Translations under genes and position numbers: made by a program
Part shown: one piece after another, positions 1 to 8,252 of the stretch
How positions within the stretch are numbered: the first letter of the stretch is position 1
How the letters are laid out: every line of letters starts with the position of its first letter
From: Spirochaetae bacterium HGW-Spirochaetae-2
GTDB lineage: Bacteria; Spirochaetota; Spirochaetia; Sphaerochaetales; Sphaerochaetaceae
DNA: 64,000 bases
Assembly (NCBI GenBank): GCA_002839355.1
Contig: PGXW01000015.1
Span: 1-64,000 of the forward strand
Reading direction: 5' to 3'
Notes under the pieces: model-generated
Told to the model about the DNA's origin: nothing
The model's input: the letters and a program-made list of their open reading frames with translations, nothing else
The model's database searches: none

Positions 1-1128
1 GAGCTATCGAAATACTGCGACCGTGTAGAAAAGGAAGCGTTCTCCCTGCACCCCAAGGCCTTCCTGGGATGGATACGCATCCTGGTGACCTTGTATCCTG
101 TGGCATTGCTGTTCATATGGTTGTCGTTGCCGTTGTTTTCCCTTGTCCTCATGGGTGCCGGCTTGCTGATCATGGTTTACGAATTCTTCCTGTACAGGGA
201 AGTGATCGACCGCTGGTATCCCAAGGCGACTGGATTGAATGTATTTGGAACTGTAGAACCGGAGCAGGAAGTCCGACAGACGGTCGTGTTCAGCGGACAC
301 CATGACAGTGCCCGTGTGTTCAATTTCTATACCCATAAGCCACACCTCTACATGCTTAGGATTGGTACGGGGCTCGGAGCGTTCCTCGTATTGTCCGTTG
401 TCTCCCTACTGCAGACGGTTGTGGAGCTCTTCACCGGAGGATTGTTCGCCGCAGGTCTTCCCGGGAGGGCCTTCGTCCTGGCTGCCATCCCGCTGACAAT
501 CGCTCTTCCTTGGGTAATCAAGCTATGGTTCTTCGCTTCGGAGGAGGGGACACCTGGTGCCGGTGACAATCTGATTTCCTCCGCTATGGCTGTACAGTTG
601 GCGCGGTATTTCAAGCACAATACGGAAAACGGGAATCCGTTGCGCCATACCCGGGTCGTCTTGGCCAGTTTCGACGGAGAGGAGGCCGGCTTGCGGGGTG
701 CCCGCGACTTCTATGCACGGCATCGCAATGATCCGGAAGTCCTTTCGGCGAAGACCTGGAACTTCAATGTGGATTGTCCGTATCAGGCGAAGGACCTGTT
801 CTTCCTGACCAGCGATATCAACGGCAGTGTCAAACTTTCACAGGAGATGGCGACCAAGTGTGTCGGTATCGCACAGTCGATGGGGTATGAGGCCTTCAGC
901 CAACCGATTGCGTTCCTGACCGGGGGGACCGATGCCGCCGAAGCCGCGAAAGCTGGATTTGAAGCTGTTTCCCTCATGGCGATGCCCTGGGACAACAAGG
1001 AACGGTCGAGTGTCTACCATACGCCGAACGATCTTCCCCAAGCCATAGATCCCAAGGCGGTCGAGGAGACGTTGTCCATTGCGATCAGATTCATCGAGCA
1101 GGCAGATGCTGCGGTTCAGCATTCGTGA
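1..1128 (+). CDS. M28-family zinc peptidase with membrane segments, 5'-truncated
   Basis: The reading frame is open from the first base, so the true start lies upstream of the window. The M28 di-zinc ligands are visible in order: HHDS, then GAGDN, then the FDGEEAG pair of glutamates, an aspartate in NFNVDCP, and the last histidine in VYHTPND. Two hydrophobic segments precede the first motif. About four-fifths of a further hydrophobic pair lies between HHDS and GAGDN, so the peptidase domain is interrupted by membrane-spanning sequence. It is probably a membrane-bound aminopeptidase-like hydrolase; the substrate cannot be read from sequence. It converges with the yigZ-like gene and overlaps its 3' end by 13 bases. 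Confidence 0.85.
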   Translation, partial: ELSKYCDRVEKEAFSLHPKAFLGWIRILVTLYPVALLFIWLSLPLFSLVLMGAGLLIMVYEFFLYREVIDRWYPKATGLNVFGTVEPEQEVRQTVVFSGHHDSARVFNFYTHKPHLYMLRIGTGLGAFLVLSVVSLLQTVVELFTGGLFAAGLPGRAFVLAAIPLTIALPWVIKLWFFASEEGTPGAGDNLISSAMAVQLARYFKHNTENGNPLRHTRVVLASFDGEEAGLRGARDFYARHRNDPEVLSAKTWNFNVDCPYQAKDLFFLTSDINGSVKLSQEMATKCVGIAQSMGYEAFSQPIAFLTGGTDAAEAAKAGFEAVSLMAMPWDNKERSSVYHTPNDLPQAIDPKAVEETLSIAIRFIEQADAAVQHS

Positions 1129-1715
1129 TGTACTTCAATCGTGGCGCTACCTGAACTGAGATCGGTGATCCTGTCTATGATTTCCTGGACATGGATGGTT
1201 GGAACCGTTGCCCCTATGGTGATGCCGGTTGCGAAATCTTCGGTGGACCGGCCATCCTTCTCCACTAGCAGATTTCGGACTTGCTCATAGATTTCATAAC
1301 CGATCTGTATGGTAAGATTAGATTTTTCAATGAGTTCTTCGGTTTTCAAGGTATCAATGACGACTTTGGCTGCATCCCCATATGCTTTCACCAATCCGCC
1401 GGTACCCAACAGCGTTCCGCCAAAATACCGGACAACCATTACCAGTACGTTTGTGATTCCGCTTCCCTTGAGCACTTCCAATACCGGTCGTCCGGCGGTG
1501 TTCTTCGGTTCATGGTCGTCGCTCTGGCTGAATTGGGTGCCATCGGGACCAAGTACCGCTGCATGGACGACATGGTTTGCCTGCGGATGCAGGGCACGGG
1601 TCGCAGCGATTTTCGCCTTGATGTTCTCGATTCCATCGAGTGGCTCGGCGATGGCGACGAATCGGGACCGCTTGACTTCAATCTCGACTTGGTTCTCGGC
1701 AAGGGGAATTCTCAT
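1116..1715 (-). CDS. yigZ: YigZ/IMPACT-family protein
   Basis: This 199-residue protein has the UPF0029/IMPACT signature RYFGGTLLGTGGLVKAY near its middle and the PVLEVLKGSG stretch before it. Bacterial YigZ proteins bind nucleic acid or the ribosome; their exact role is unsettled. I chose the ATG at 1715 rather than an upstream in-frame codon because the conserved domain begins just after it (MRIPLAENQVEIEVKRSRF). There is no Shine-Dalgarno sequence. An extended -10 (TGG-TATCAT) ends six bases before this ATG, so the mRNA is probably leaderless. Confidence 0.85.
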   Translation of the reverse strand: MRIPLAENQVEIEVKRSRFVAIAEPLDGIENIKAKIAATRALHPQANHVVHAAVLGPDGTQFSQSDDHEPKNTAGRPVLEVLKGSGITNVLVMVVRYFGGTLLGTGGLVKAYGDAAKVVIDTLKTEELIEKSNLTIQIGYEIYEQVRNLLVEKDGRSTEDFATGITIGATVPTIHVQEIIDRITDLSSGSATIEVHHEC

Positions 1716-1795
1716 GCTTTGATGATACCACGGATATGTCTCAACTAATAGATTTCCAGGAATCCAACGCTTTATATGCAAAAAGATAAATACAC

Positions 1796-1824
1796 TTTAA
1801 CTTTAACATGCAATATGTTAGAAT
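1796..1824 (+). promoter_or_regulatory. Probable deoR promoter
   Basis: TTTAAC (1796-1801) and TAGAAT (1819-1824) are 17 bases apart. The -35 is weak (3/6) and the -10 good (5/6). The palindrome at 1816-1831 covers the -10, which suggests autorepression by the DeoR protein. Confidence 0.45.
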
Positions 1825-1831
1825 TGTAACA
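1816..1831. promoter_or_regulatory. Operator-like palindrome TGTTA-N6-TAACA (deoR site)
   Basis: Perfect 5+5 arms with a six-base centre (GAATTG) sit on the deoR -10. Related sites occur at 2795, 2856, 4089, 13633, 13714 and 14488, all before genes of the same sugar/BMC island. Confidence 0.6.
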
Positions 1832-1953
1832 ACTTGGGTTGCCTTGTCAAACGACTGGAGAGTGTTGTATTTTATTCGGGGCTTATGAAAGAACACAAGA
1901 GCAGATTCCACATGCACTTTTTTAATACGGGTCGTGCGGATATTGAGGTAAAA

Positions 1954-2760
1954 ATGATAAAGAGAGAAAAGAGAATACAGGATCTCACAAATTTTATAAA
2001 AGTGAATAACGCTTGTTCAATAAGTGAGTTGTCTACCAAATTCAACGTTTCGGAAATGACGATTCGCCGTGATTTGGCAATACTGGAATCCAATGGGATT
2101 GTTCGTTATCTTCACGGTGGAGCTTTGTATAATCCTGGCTTGGATTCGCAGCAATCGAATAATGAAGATGTAAAAGACTTCAGCGACTCGGATTACTTGT
2201 TCAATCAACAAATTGTCAAGCATAGGGATGATAAAATTGCGATCGCCAGGAAAGCATCGACACTCTTGGAGCCAGATGAGTCGGTTATGATCGATTCTGG
2301 AACGACCATGTCGTATTTATGTCGGGAAATTGAAAATACTTTTTCTTTTACTGCAGTCTGTTGGTCGTTGAATGTATTGGTGGAGTTAAGTCGAAAACCA
2401 AACTGCAAGCTGATCAGTTATGGTGGGTATTTCCATTCGCAAACCAAAATGTTTGAGAATCCTTACCCGTCTGATTTTATGAAGTATACCCGGGCTTCGA
2501 AGGTTTTTATCTCGGCGGGCGGGGTACACCCGCAACTTGGAGTGACTTGCCCCCTTTCCTATGAATCGGAAACAAAAAGGAAAGCAATCGAATCAAGTAA
2601 AACAAGCATCCTTTTGGTGGATGCCTCAAAATTCGGAAAAGTATGTCCTACTCATTTTGCGAATATCGAAGACTTCGATATAATTGTTACCAACGATCAT
2701 CTTGAAGAGTCGATGAAGCAGGAAATCGTTGCACGTGGGGTCCGCTTGATACTTGTATAA
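1954..2760 (+). CDS. DeoR-family transcriptional repressor of the sugar/BMC island
   Basis: This 268-residue protein has an N-terminal winged helix (SELSTKFNVSEMTIRRDLA, residues about 25-45) and a C-terminal DeoR sensor domain with the VMIDSGTT and FISAGG elements, which in this family bind a sugar phosphate. I chose the ATG at 1954 because GAGGT lies four bases upstream and the length then matches the family; the frame is open further 5'. It stands alone before the zinc dehydrogenase gene. The recurring palindrome TGTTA-N6-TAACA covers its own promoter and lies upstream of four other transcription units here, so it is the likely regulator of the island. The inducer is unknown but is probably a pathway sugar phosphate. 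Confidence 0.88.
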   Translation: MIKREKRIQDLTNFIKVNNACSISELSTKFNVSEMTIRRDLAILESNGIVRYLHGGALYNPGLDSQQSNNEDVKDFSDSDYLFNQQIVKHRDDKIAIARKASTLLEPDESVMIDSGTTMSYLCREIENTFSFTAVCWSLNVLVELSRKPNCKLISYGGYFHSQTKMFENPYPSDFMKYTRASKVFISAGGVHPQLGVTCPLSYESETKRKAIESSKTSILLVDASKFGKVCPTHFANIEDFDIIVTNDHLEESMKQEIVARGVRLILV

Positions 2761-2794
2761 GCTTTCAGCGCATCGACGAACGATGTGATATAAT

Positions 2795-2810
2795 TGTTAG
2801 AAGAATTACA
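2795..2810. promoter_or_regulatory. Operator-like palindrome, one mismatch (zinc dehydrogenase, upstream copy)
   Basis: TGTTA-GAAGAA-TTACA lies about 15 bases upstream of the -35 at 2825. It is paired with a perfect site at 2856-2871 on the other side of the promoter, a layout that would allow looping or cooperative repression. Confidence 0.5.
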
Positions 2811-2824
2811 AAAATCAATTATTG

Positions 2825-2853
2825 TTGACAATGTCTCATTCAAGCTGTATGTT
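2825..2853 (+). promoter_or_regulatory. Promoter of the zinc alcohol dehydrogenase gene
   Basis: A perfect TTGACA (2825-2830) is followed after 17 bases by TATGTT (2848-2853). It is bracketed by two operator-like palindromes. Confidence 0.6.
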
Positions 2854-2855
2854 AA

Positions 2856-2871
2856 TGTTAAAAATATAACA
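2856..2871. promoter_or_regulatory. Operator-like palindrome, perfect (zinc dehydrogenase, downstream copy)
   Basis: TGTTA-AAAATA-TAACA starts three bases after the -10 and so covers the expected transcription start. The ribosome site AGAGAGG follows directly. Confidence 0.6.
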
Positions 2872-2885
2872 TAAGAGAGGCTTGT

Positions 2886-3923
2886 ATGCTTGCATTCATA
2901 TATGATTCGAATAATAAGTTGGGTTTGAAGCAAATTGAAAGACCGACTTCAAGTAATGCCAGTGCTGTCGTCAAGATTGAAGCGACTTCGATTTGCGGAA
3001 CAGATTTACGGGCCTATCGATTTGGATCTTCGAAAATCAAGGCACCACGGACTATAGGTCACGAGATGGTCGGAACAATCGTGGAAGTCGGCAAGGATGT
3101 CAAGAACTTCTCGATTGGGGATCGTGTTCAAGTGGCACCGGCAATTGGATGTGGCGTGTGTCCTTCGTGCAAGAAGGGCAAAACCAATCTGTGTGATTCC
3201 CTGAAAACGATCGGTTTTGAATTTGACGGTACTTTTGCCGAGTATATCCATATCCCGGAAGAAGCCTTTATGCAGGACCACGTTTCAAAGGTTCCGGCAG
3301 GGCTCGATCCTCGAGAAGCTGTTCTGACCGAGCCAATCGCATGTATAGTGAATGCCCAACAGTATCTGGATATTTCAAAGGGAGATATTGTTGCGATCTT
3401 TGGATCTGGTTTCATCGGTACGATGCATGCACAACTTGCATATCATCAAGGAGCAAGCAAAGTGTTCATGATTGATGTAAACGATGCAAGAATTGCCAAA
3501 GCAAAGGAAATGCTGCCTATGCTACATGGTATCAACTCAATGAAAGAGGACCTTTTCCCTACAATTATGCAACATACAGATAACTTCGGGGTGGATGTCG
3601 CCATAACTGCATGTTCGGTTGGCAGTGCCCAATCGGATGCTTTGAGTATTATCGCCAAACAGGGAAGAATCAGCTTGTTCGGCGGGTTACCCAAGGAATC
3701 AAAAGGATTCCTTGATAGCAATATAATTCATTATAAGGAAATTTCCCTATTTGGGGCCCATGCTTCGACTGTTTCCCAGAATAGATACGTACTGGATTTG
3801 ATAGCAAGGGGAAAACTGGATGTGAAACCCTTTATCGAAAAAACCTTTCCACTTTCACAAATCGTGGAAGCCTTCGAAGCCTTGAATAATGAACTCATTG
3901 TAAAAGCGGTCTTGATACCTTAG
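2886..3923 (+). CDS. Zinc-dependent medium-chain alcohol/polyol dehydrogenase
   Basis: This 345-residue protein is a typical MDR-family sugar-alcohol or threonine dehydrogenase. The catalytic zinc cysteine is in TSICGTDLRAY and its partners are in TIGHE. The structural zinc loop has four cysteines (GCGVCPSCKKGKTNLC). The NAD-binding Rossmann motif is FGSGFIG. It probably oxidises a polyol or reduces a keto-sugar feeding the island's pathway; the exact substrate cannot be told. AGAGAGG precedes the ATG. Two DeoR-type operators flank its promoter, tying it to the transporter and BMC operons. Confidence 0.85.
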   Translation: MLAFIYDSNNKLGLKQIERPTSSNASAVVKIEATSICGTDLRAYRFGSSKIKAPRTIGHEMVGTIVEVGKDVKNFSIGDRVQVAPAIGCGVCPSCKKGKTNLCDSLKTIGFEFDGTFAEYIHIPEEAFMQDHVSKVPAGLDPREAVLTEPIACIVNAQQYLDISKGDIVAIFGSGFIGTMHAQLAYHQGASKVFMIDVNDARIAKAKEMLPMLHGINSMKEDLFPTIMQHTDNFGVDVAITACSVGSAQSDALSIIAKQGRISLFGGLPKESKGFLDSNIIHYKEISLFGAHASTVSQNRYVLDLIARGKLDVKPFIEKTFPLSQIVEAFEALNNELIVKAVLIP

Positions 3924-4088
3924 TCACGAATAGTTCAACTCCCCTGGAATGGAAGGATTTCACATACTTTCCCAATTCGTCGATCGACATTCGGGCACCC
4001 CTGTTATTCCGATAGGGGAAAGCCAAGTTGTTTCGGGGCACTACCCCTTCGGGGATGCGATAAAACCTTGTTGGAAAAACCTTCAAAA

Positions 4089-4104
4089 TGTTTGAAAAGT
4101 AACA
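4089..4104. promoter_or_regulatory. Operator-like palindrome, one mismatch (ABC importer)
   Basis: TGTTT-GAAAAG-TAACA matches the TGTTA-N6-TAACA pattern at 9 of 10 arm positions. It lies about 140 bases upstream of the importer's -35, further than the other copies, so a direct role is less certain. Confidence 0.4.
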
Positions 4105-4223
4105 TACAGTATTAATTTATCAATATATGTTCATGGACAAAAAAAATTTTAATTAGTTATATTATATATAATAATTAACGCATTTCCTAGTGAAAAAACA
4201 TATATTGGTGATGATTGCAAAAT

Positions 4224-4254
4224 GTTGTCAAATTATCATAAAAATGTTGACAAC
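4224..4254. promoter_or_regulatory. Inverted repeat overlapping the importer -35
   Basis: GTTGTCAA (4224-4231) and TTGACAAC (4247-4254) are perfect 8-base arms separated by 15 bases. The right arm contains the -35 hexamer, so a bound protein would block the promoter. It differs from the DeoR-type palindrome. Confidence 0.4.
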
Positions 4255-4275
4255 GGTATTTCCTTGATTAATAAT
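4247..4275 (+). promoter_or_regulatory. Promoter of the sugar ABC importer
   Basis: TTGACA (4247-4252), 17 bases, AATAAT (4270-4275). The -35 is perfect and the -10 matches 5 of 6. Confidence 0.65.
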
Positions 4276-4343
4276 GAACATATGTCACAGATCGAGTGGC
4301 GGTTTTTAACATGACTGAGTAAACCGATAAGGAGGTTGTACGT

Positions 4344-5405
4344 ATGAAGTCAAGATTGTTAGTAGTTTTCATGGTTTTGCTTCTTGTTGTATCTGTTTTT
4401 ACAGTTTCTGCAGGGGCACAAAAAGAGGCTGTCGCTGAAAAGCCATTGATTGGATTCATCACCAATGGACCCTACGAATTTTGGACTTATTCTGCGGCGG
4501 CAGTCGAGATTCTGAAGAAGGATTTGAATATCGATGTTGAATTCCTGCTTCCTCCAAATGGTCTTCCTGAAGAGCAAAAGCGATTCATCGAGTCGTTGGT
4601 CACCAGGGGTGTGGATGGTATTGGTATCAGTGTAACCGATCCCGATAACGTAACACCATTTTTGAATGAGATTATGGAAACAGTTCCTATGGTGATGTTT
4701 GACAGCGATGCGCCGAATAGCAATAGGTTGGCTTATGTTGGTATGAGCAACTATGCTGCTGGAAGAATGGCTGGACAGGCTGTCAAGGAAGTGCTTCCAA
4801 ATGGTGGCGAGTTCATGATTATTGTTGGCCGGCTGGATGCGCAGAACGCAATCGAACGACGTCAGGGAATGATCGATGAATTGAATGGCGAGCCGTATGT
4901 TGCACAATATCCCGGCAAAATGACTCCCAACACGCCGAATTTGAGATTGGGTGGAGGAAAGTGGACCTTGCTTGAAACGAGAACCGATGGTGGTGACCAG
5001 TCGAAAGCAAAGTCGAATTCTGAAGATGCTATCTTGAAGTTCCCCCAGATGGATTTGATGGTTGGTATGTGGAGCTACAGTTCCCCTGCCATTATCAGTG
5101 CTGTGGCAGATGCCGGACTTCTTGGCAAAATGAAGATAATCGGCTTCGACATGGAAAATGAATTGTTGCAGGCTGTGAAAGACGGACATGCTTATGCGGC
5201 TCTCGGCCAGGATCCTTTCACCTATGCTGTCAGAACAATAGAGATTTTGGCAAAGAAAGCACGTGGTGAAGCGGTTTCCATCCCAGCCGACAAGTTGATC
5301 GATGTCCCCGCATTGAAGATTACTGCGCAGAATATCGATGAAGTTTGGGGCAAGTACAAAGCCCAGCTTTCCGATGGCAACAAGTATCTTGAAGCAACAA
5401 AATAA
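4344..5405 (+). CDS. Periplasmic sugar-binding protein of an Rbs-type ABC importer
   Basis: This 353-residue protein starts with a cleavable signal peptide (hydrophobic residues 5-24, ending SAGA) and no lipobox cysteine. The rest is a Peripla_BP_4 ribose/galactose-type binding fold; the early GFITNGPYEFWTYSAAA stretch aligns with the family's ligand-binding strand. GGAGG lies eight bases before the ATG. It is the first gene of the importer, followed by an intercistronic terminator hairpin and then the ATPase and permease. This layout usually gives excess binding protein over membrane subunits. The ligand is unknown, but the context points to a pentose or deoxy-sugar. Confidence 0.88.
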   Translation: MKSRLLVVFMVLLLVVSVFTVSAGAQKEAVAEKPLIGFITNGPYEFWTYSAAAVEILKKDLNIDVEFLLPPNGLPEEQKRFIESLVTRGVDGIGISVTDPDNVTPFLNEIMETVPMVMFDSDAPNSNRLAYVGMSNYAAGRMAGQAVKEVLPNGGEFMIIVGRLDAQNAIERRQGMIDELNGEPYVAQYPGKMTPNTPNLRLGGGKWTLLETRTDGGDQSKAKSNSEDAILKFPQMDLMVGMWSYSSPAIISAVADAGLLGKMKIIGFDMENELLQAVKDGHAYAALGQDPFTYAVRTIEILAKKARGEAVSIPADKLIDVPALKITAQNIDEVWGKYKAQLSDGNKYLEATK

Positions 5406-5451
5406 TTCTATAGGCCAAATCGGGAGCGAAGGTATGTAGCTCGATGAATAG

Positions 5452-5484
5452 AAACCGGTCGGGGCTCACTCTGACCGGTTTTTA
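5452..5484 (+). terminator. Intercistronic hairpin with T-run, partial terminator
   Basis: AAACCGGTC (5452-5460) pairs with GACCGGTTT (5473-5481) and is followed by Ts. It lies between the binding-protein and ATPase genes and probably attenuates downstream transcription. Confidence 0.75.
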
Positions 5485-5571
5485 AAAGACTGGATGGATT
5501 GGGACCGACCGTTGATATAGATCACTGGTACATTATGCAACTTTTGTTTGTTGGACCGTAAGAAGGGTAGG

Positions 5572-7146
5572 ATGGTTGTGGTTGATATGGAAAAAATAAA
5601 AATACACGAAGTAGGGACAACGACGATGGTGAACGAACTACCGGAGAAATATGTGCTTCAAGTAAGGAATATTTCAAAATCGTTTCCAGGTGTTCGAGCT
5701 CTGAACGATGTAAGTTTCAACCTCAAGGTAGGTGAGACTCTTGCATTGGTTGGGGAGAATGGAGCAGGCAAAAGTACGATGATGAAAATCCTTGCAGGAG
5801 TATATGTACCTGATGCAGGGGAAATAATCATAGAGGGAAATGCCGTATCCATTGGCTCTGTCGAACGGGCAACCCAATTTGGTGTAGCGTTGGTCCACCA
5901 GGAGTTGAACCTGTGCGACAACCTGTCGATTGCAGGAAACGTATTTTTGGGACGAGAGCCCAGGCGTCCGCATTTTAAGAAGATAATTGATTTTGATAAG
6001 ATGAATAAAGATGCAGCGGAGGTATTGAAAAAGGTCGGCTTGAATACCAATCCCTCAAAGATTCTGAAAGAATTGCCAATTAGTGCTCAACAATTGGTAG
6101 AAATTTCAAAAGCACTTTCAATACATGCAAAAGTGGTTATGTTTGATGAACCCACAAGCAGTCTCTCTGAGCATGAGACAGAGCAATTGTTCAATGTTAT
6201 CAAGGATTTGAATTCACATGGCATTAGTTGTATTTATATTTCCCATCGACTTGGCGAAGTCAAGGACGTGGCCGACAGGGTAATTGTGTTGCGTGACGGG
6301 AAACTTTCCGGTTCCCTTGATAAGGATGAAATTAATCGCGATAGGATGATTCGATTGATGGTTGGTCGCGATATAGAGAAGATGTATGAAAAACGACATC
6401 TGGTGACGGATAAGGTGCGGCTGCAATTGGAGGACTTGATTGTTCCGAAACAAGCCCGCTTCCCTGTCAATCTAGCTGTCAAGGGGGGCGAAATTGTCGT
6501 TCTCTCCGGCTTGATAGGTGCAGGCCGATCGGAGTTGCTCCATACGATATTTGGAGTTGACAAGAGCTGGGGGGGGAAGATTCTTCTTGATGGAAAAGAA
6601 GTGACAATCAACAAGCCGATTGATGCCATCCGCGCAGGTATGGTTTTGGTTCCTGAAGATAGAAAATTAAACGGGTTGGTTGTCAATTTGGAGGTTGATA
6701 ATAATATCGCACTGCCTGGTTTGTGTGACAATCTATCAAATAGAGGTTTCATTGATAAGAAGAAGGTAATCGAATTGGCTGATACAATGGTGAAGAAGCT
6801 CGATATCCGATTATTTAAAACAACACAACTCGCAGAATCCCTTTCAGGGGGCAATCAGCAAAAAGTTGTCTTGGCAAAATGGTTGGCAATGAATCCTACC
6901 CTGCTTTTGCTCGATGAACCTACTCGTGGAATTGATGTTGGAGCCAAAGCAGAAATCTATAAATTGCTTGAAGACCTGGCTCAATTGGGAGTTGCGATTT
7001 TAGTGGCATCCAGCGAATTGCAAGAAGTTCTTGGAATTGCCGACAGGATTGTCGTGATGTGCGAAGGGCGGATAACAGGCGAATTGGATCCTGCTTCATG
7101 CAGTGAGGAAGATATCATGAAATTAGCAACGGAGCGTTTAAAATGA
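5572..7146 (+). CDS. Sugar ABC importer ATPase, two nucleotide-binding domains (RbsA/MglA-like)
   Basis: This 524-residue protein has two fused ABC domains. The first has Walker A GENGAGKST and Walker B VVMFDEPTS. The second has the degenerate Walker A GLIGAGRSE typical of the RbsA C-terminal half, signature LSGGNQQK and Walker B LLLLDEPTR. It energises import together with the permease, whose ATG overlaps its stop (ATGA). I chose the ATG at 5572, preceded by AGAAGGG; an in-frame TTG at 5548 is also possible. The first 30 or so residues are an unusual extension before the ABC fold. Confidence 0.9.
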   Translation: MVVVDMEKIKIHEVGTTTMVNELPEKYVLQVRNISKSFPGVRALNDVSFNLKVGETLALVGENGAGKSTMMKILAGVYVPDAGEIIIEGNAVSIGSVERATQFGVALVHQELNLCDNLSIAGNVFLGREPRRPHFKKIIDFDKMNKDAAEVLKKVGLNTNPSKILKELPISAQQLVEISKALSIHAKVVMFDEPTSSLSEHETEQLFNVIKDLNSHGISCIYISHRLGEVKDVADRVIVLRDGKLSGSLDKDEINRDRMIRLMVGRDIEKMYEKRHLVTDKVRLQLEDLIVPKQARFPVNLAVKGGEIVVLSGLIGAGRSELLHTIFGVDKSWGGKILLDGKEVTINKPIDAIRAGMVLVPEDRKLNGLVVNLEVDNNIALPGLCDNLSNRGFIDKKKVIELADTMVKKLDIRLFKTTQLAESLSGGNQQKVVLAKWLAMNPTLLLLDEPTRGIDVGAKAEIYKLLEDLAQLGVAILVASSELQEVLGIADRIVVMCEGRITGELDPASCSEEDIMKLATERLK

Positions 7147-8231
7147 TTAAAAGCAATAAAATGGTTGAGTATGTTCGAAGTATGAAGCGGATTGGAGGAA
7201 TTACTTTCTTATTGTTCCTTATCATTTTAGTTACGGCAATTATCAATCCACAGTTCATAAGTTCATATAATATTAGAAATATTCTCCGTTGGACAGGACT
7301 GTTTGGTCTATTGAGTCTTGGAGCCGCTTTTGTTGTCATTACTGGAGGAATAGACTTGTCCATTGGATCTGTGGTTGGACTCATTGGATCCATTGCAGCT
7401 TATCTGATGGTTCATGCGCAGTGGCCTGTTTGGATGGTATTGATTTTTATCATATTGTTGTCGGCAACCATAGGACTGATTCATGGGTTGCTCATTACCA
7501 AGATTCATATGCAAGCCTTCGTTGTCACTCTCTGCGGGCTGTTTGTGTATCGGGGCCTGGCGCGCTATCTGATGGATGATCGGACGCAAGGGTATGGAAC
7601 CGGATTCCAAAATGTAAGATTTCTGGCTGGTGGACGTCTCCCATCTGCATTCTGGCCAGCAGGGCAAGCTCCAAAATTTATCCAGAATTGGTCGATTCCA
7701 ATGCCGTTCCTGTTGCTGATCGCTATAGCTGTCTTGATGGCGATTGTTCTAAATAAAACAATATATGGGCAACATCTGAAAGCTACAGGAAGAAATGAAT
7801 GTGCTTCCCGGTTCAGTGGAATCCACACTGATAATGTTTTGATAATTGCCTATGTGATCAGTTCAACACTTGCAGGACTTGGAGGATTGCTATTTTCCCT
7901 CGATTTGAACACCGTGCAGCCTTCCTCGATGGGAAACATGTATGAATTGTATGCCATTGCCGGATGTGTTGTTGGAGGTGTGAGTCTGAGAGGTGGAGAC
8001 GGCTCTATCCTAGGCGTGATCCTTGGAACGGCAATCGTCCGTGTCTTATACAACGCGATCAATGTAGCTGGTGTGTCGACCCAATTGGAACAAGTGGTCC
8101 TTGGGCTTGTAATTCTGATTGGTGTCGCCGCGGATGAAGTCGTACGGATGATCGCTGCCCAACGAAAAGTGCGTGAATCTATGATTCTAGCCCAAAAGGC
8201 ATTGGAAAAATCCAAACAAACGGAATCCTAG
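7143..8231 (+). CDS. Sugar ABC importer permease (RbsC-like)
   Basis: This 362-residue polytopic membrane protein has the BPD_transp_2 pattern: an N-terminal helix, the GLLSLGAAFVVITGGIDLSIGS segment, and the conserved cytoplasmic GRNECASRFSGIHTDNV loop that contacts the ATPase. The start overlaps the ATPase stop by four bases, indicating translational coupling. A 47-residue insertion around RFLAGGRLPSAFWPAG between helices is larger than in E. coli RbsC. It completes the importer with the genes at 4344 and 5572. Confidence 0.9.
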   Translation: MIKSNKMVEYVRSMKRIGGITFLLFLIILVTAIINPQFISSYNIRNILRWTGLFGLLSLGAAFVVITGGIDLSIGSVVGLIGSIAAYLMVHAQWPVWMVLIFIILLSATIGLIHGLLITKIHMQAFVVTLCGLFVYRGLARYLMDDRTQGYGTGFQNVRFLAGGRLPSAFWPAGQAPKFIQNWSIPMPFLLLIAIAVLMAIVLNKTIYGQHLKATGRNECASRFSGIHTDNVLIIAYVISSTLAGLGGLLFSLDLNTVQPSSMGNMYELYAIAGCVVGGVSLRGGDGSILGVILGTAIVRVLYNAINVAGVSTQLEQVVLGLVILIGVAADEVVRMIAAQRKVRESMILAQKALEKSKQTES

Positions 8232-8252
8232 GTAAAGTAAAAGGAGAAGACA

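Larger units (their letters stand above)
3924..4343 (+). other. 420-base intergenic region before the ABC importer
   Basis: No convincing gene is visible. The first 160 bases include a short reverse-strand open frame of 63 codons that I do not call. The remainder is very AT-rich and holds a DeoR-type half-perfect palindrome (4089-4104), an 8-base inverted repeat (4224-4254) and a strong promoter (4247-4275). Confidence 0.5.

Noticed and set aside
3895-4086. 63-codon minus-strand frame in the importer upstream region
   Set aside because: The translation looks protein-like in part (RIPEGVVPRNNLAFPYRNN), so a gene remnant is possible, but there is no ribosome site, promoter or family match.
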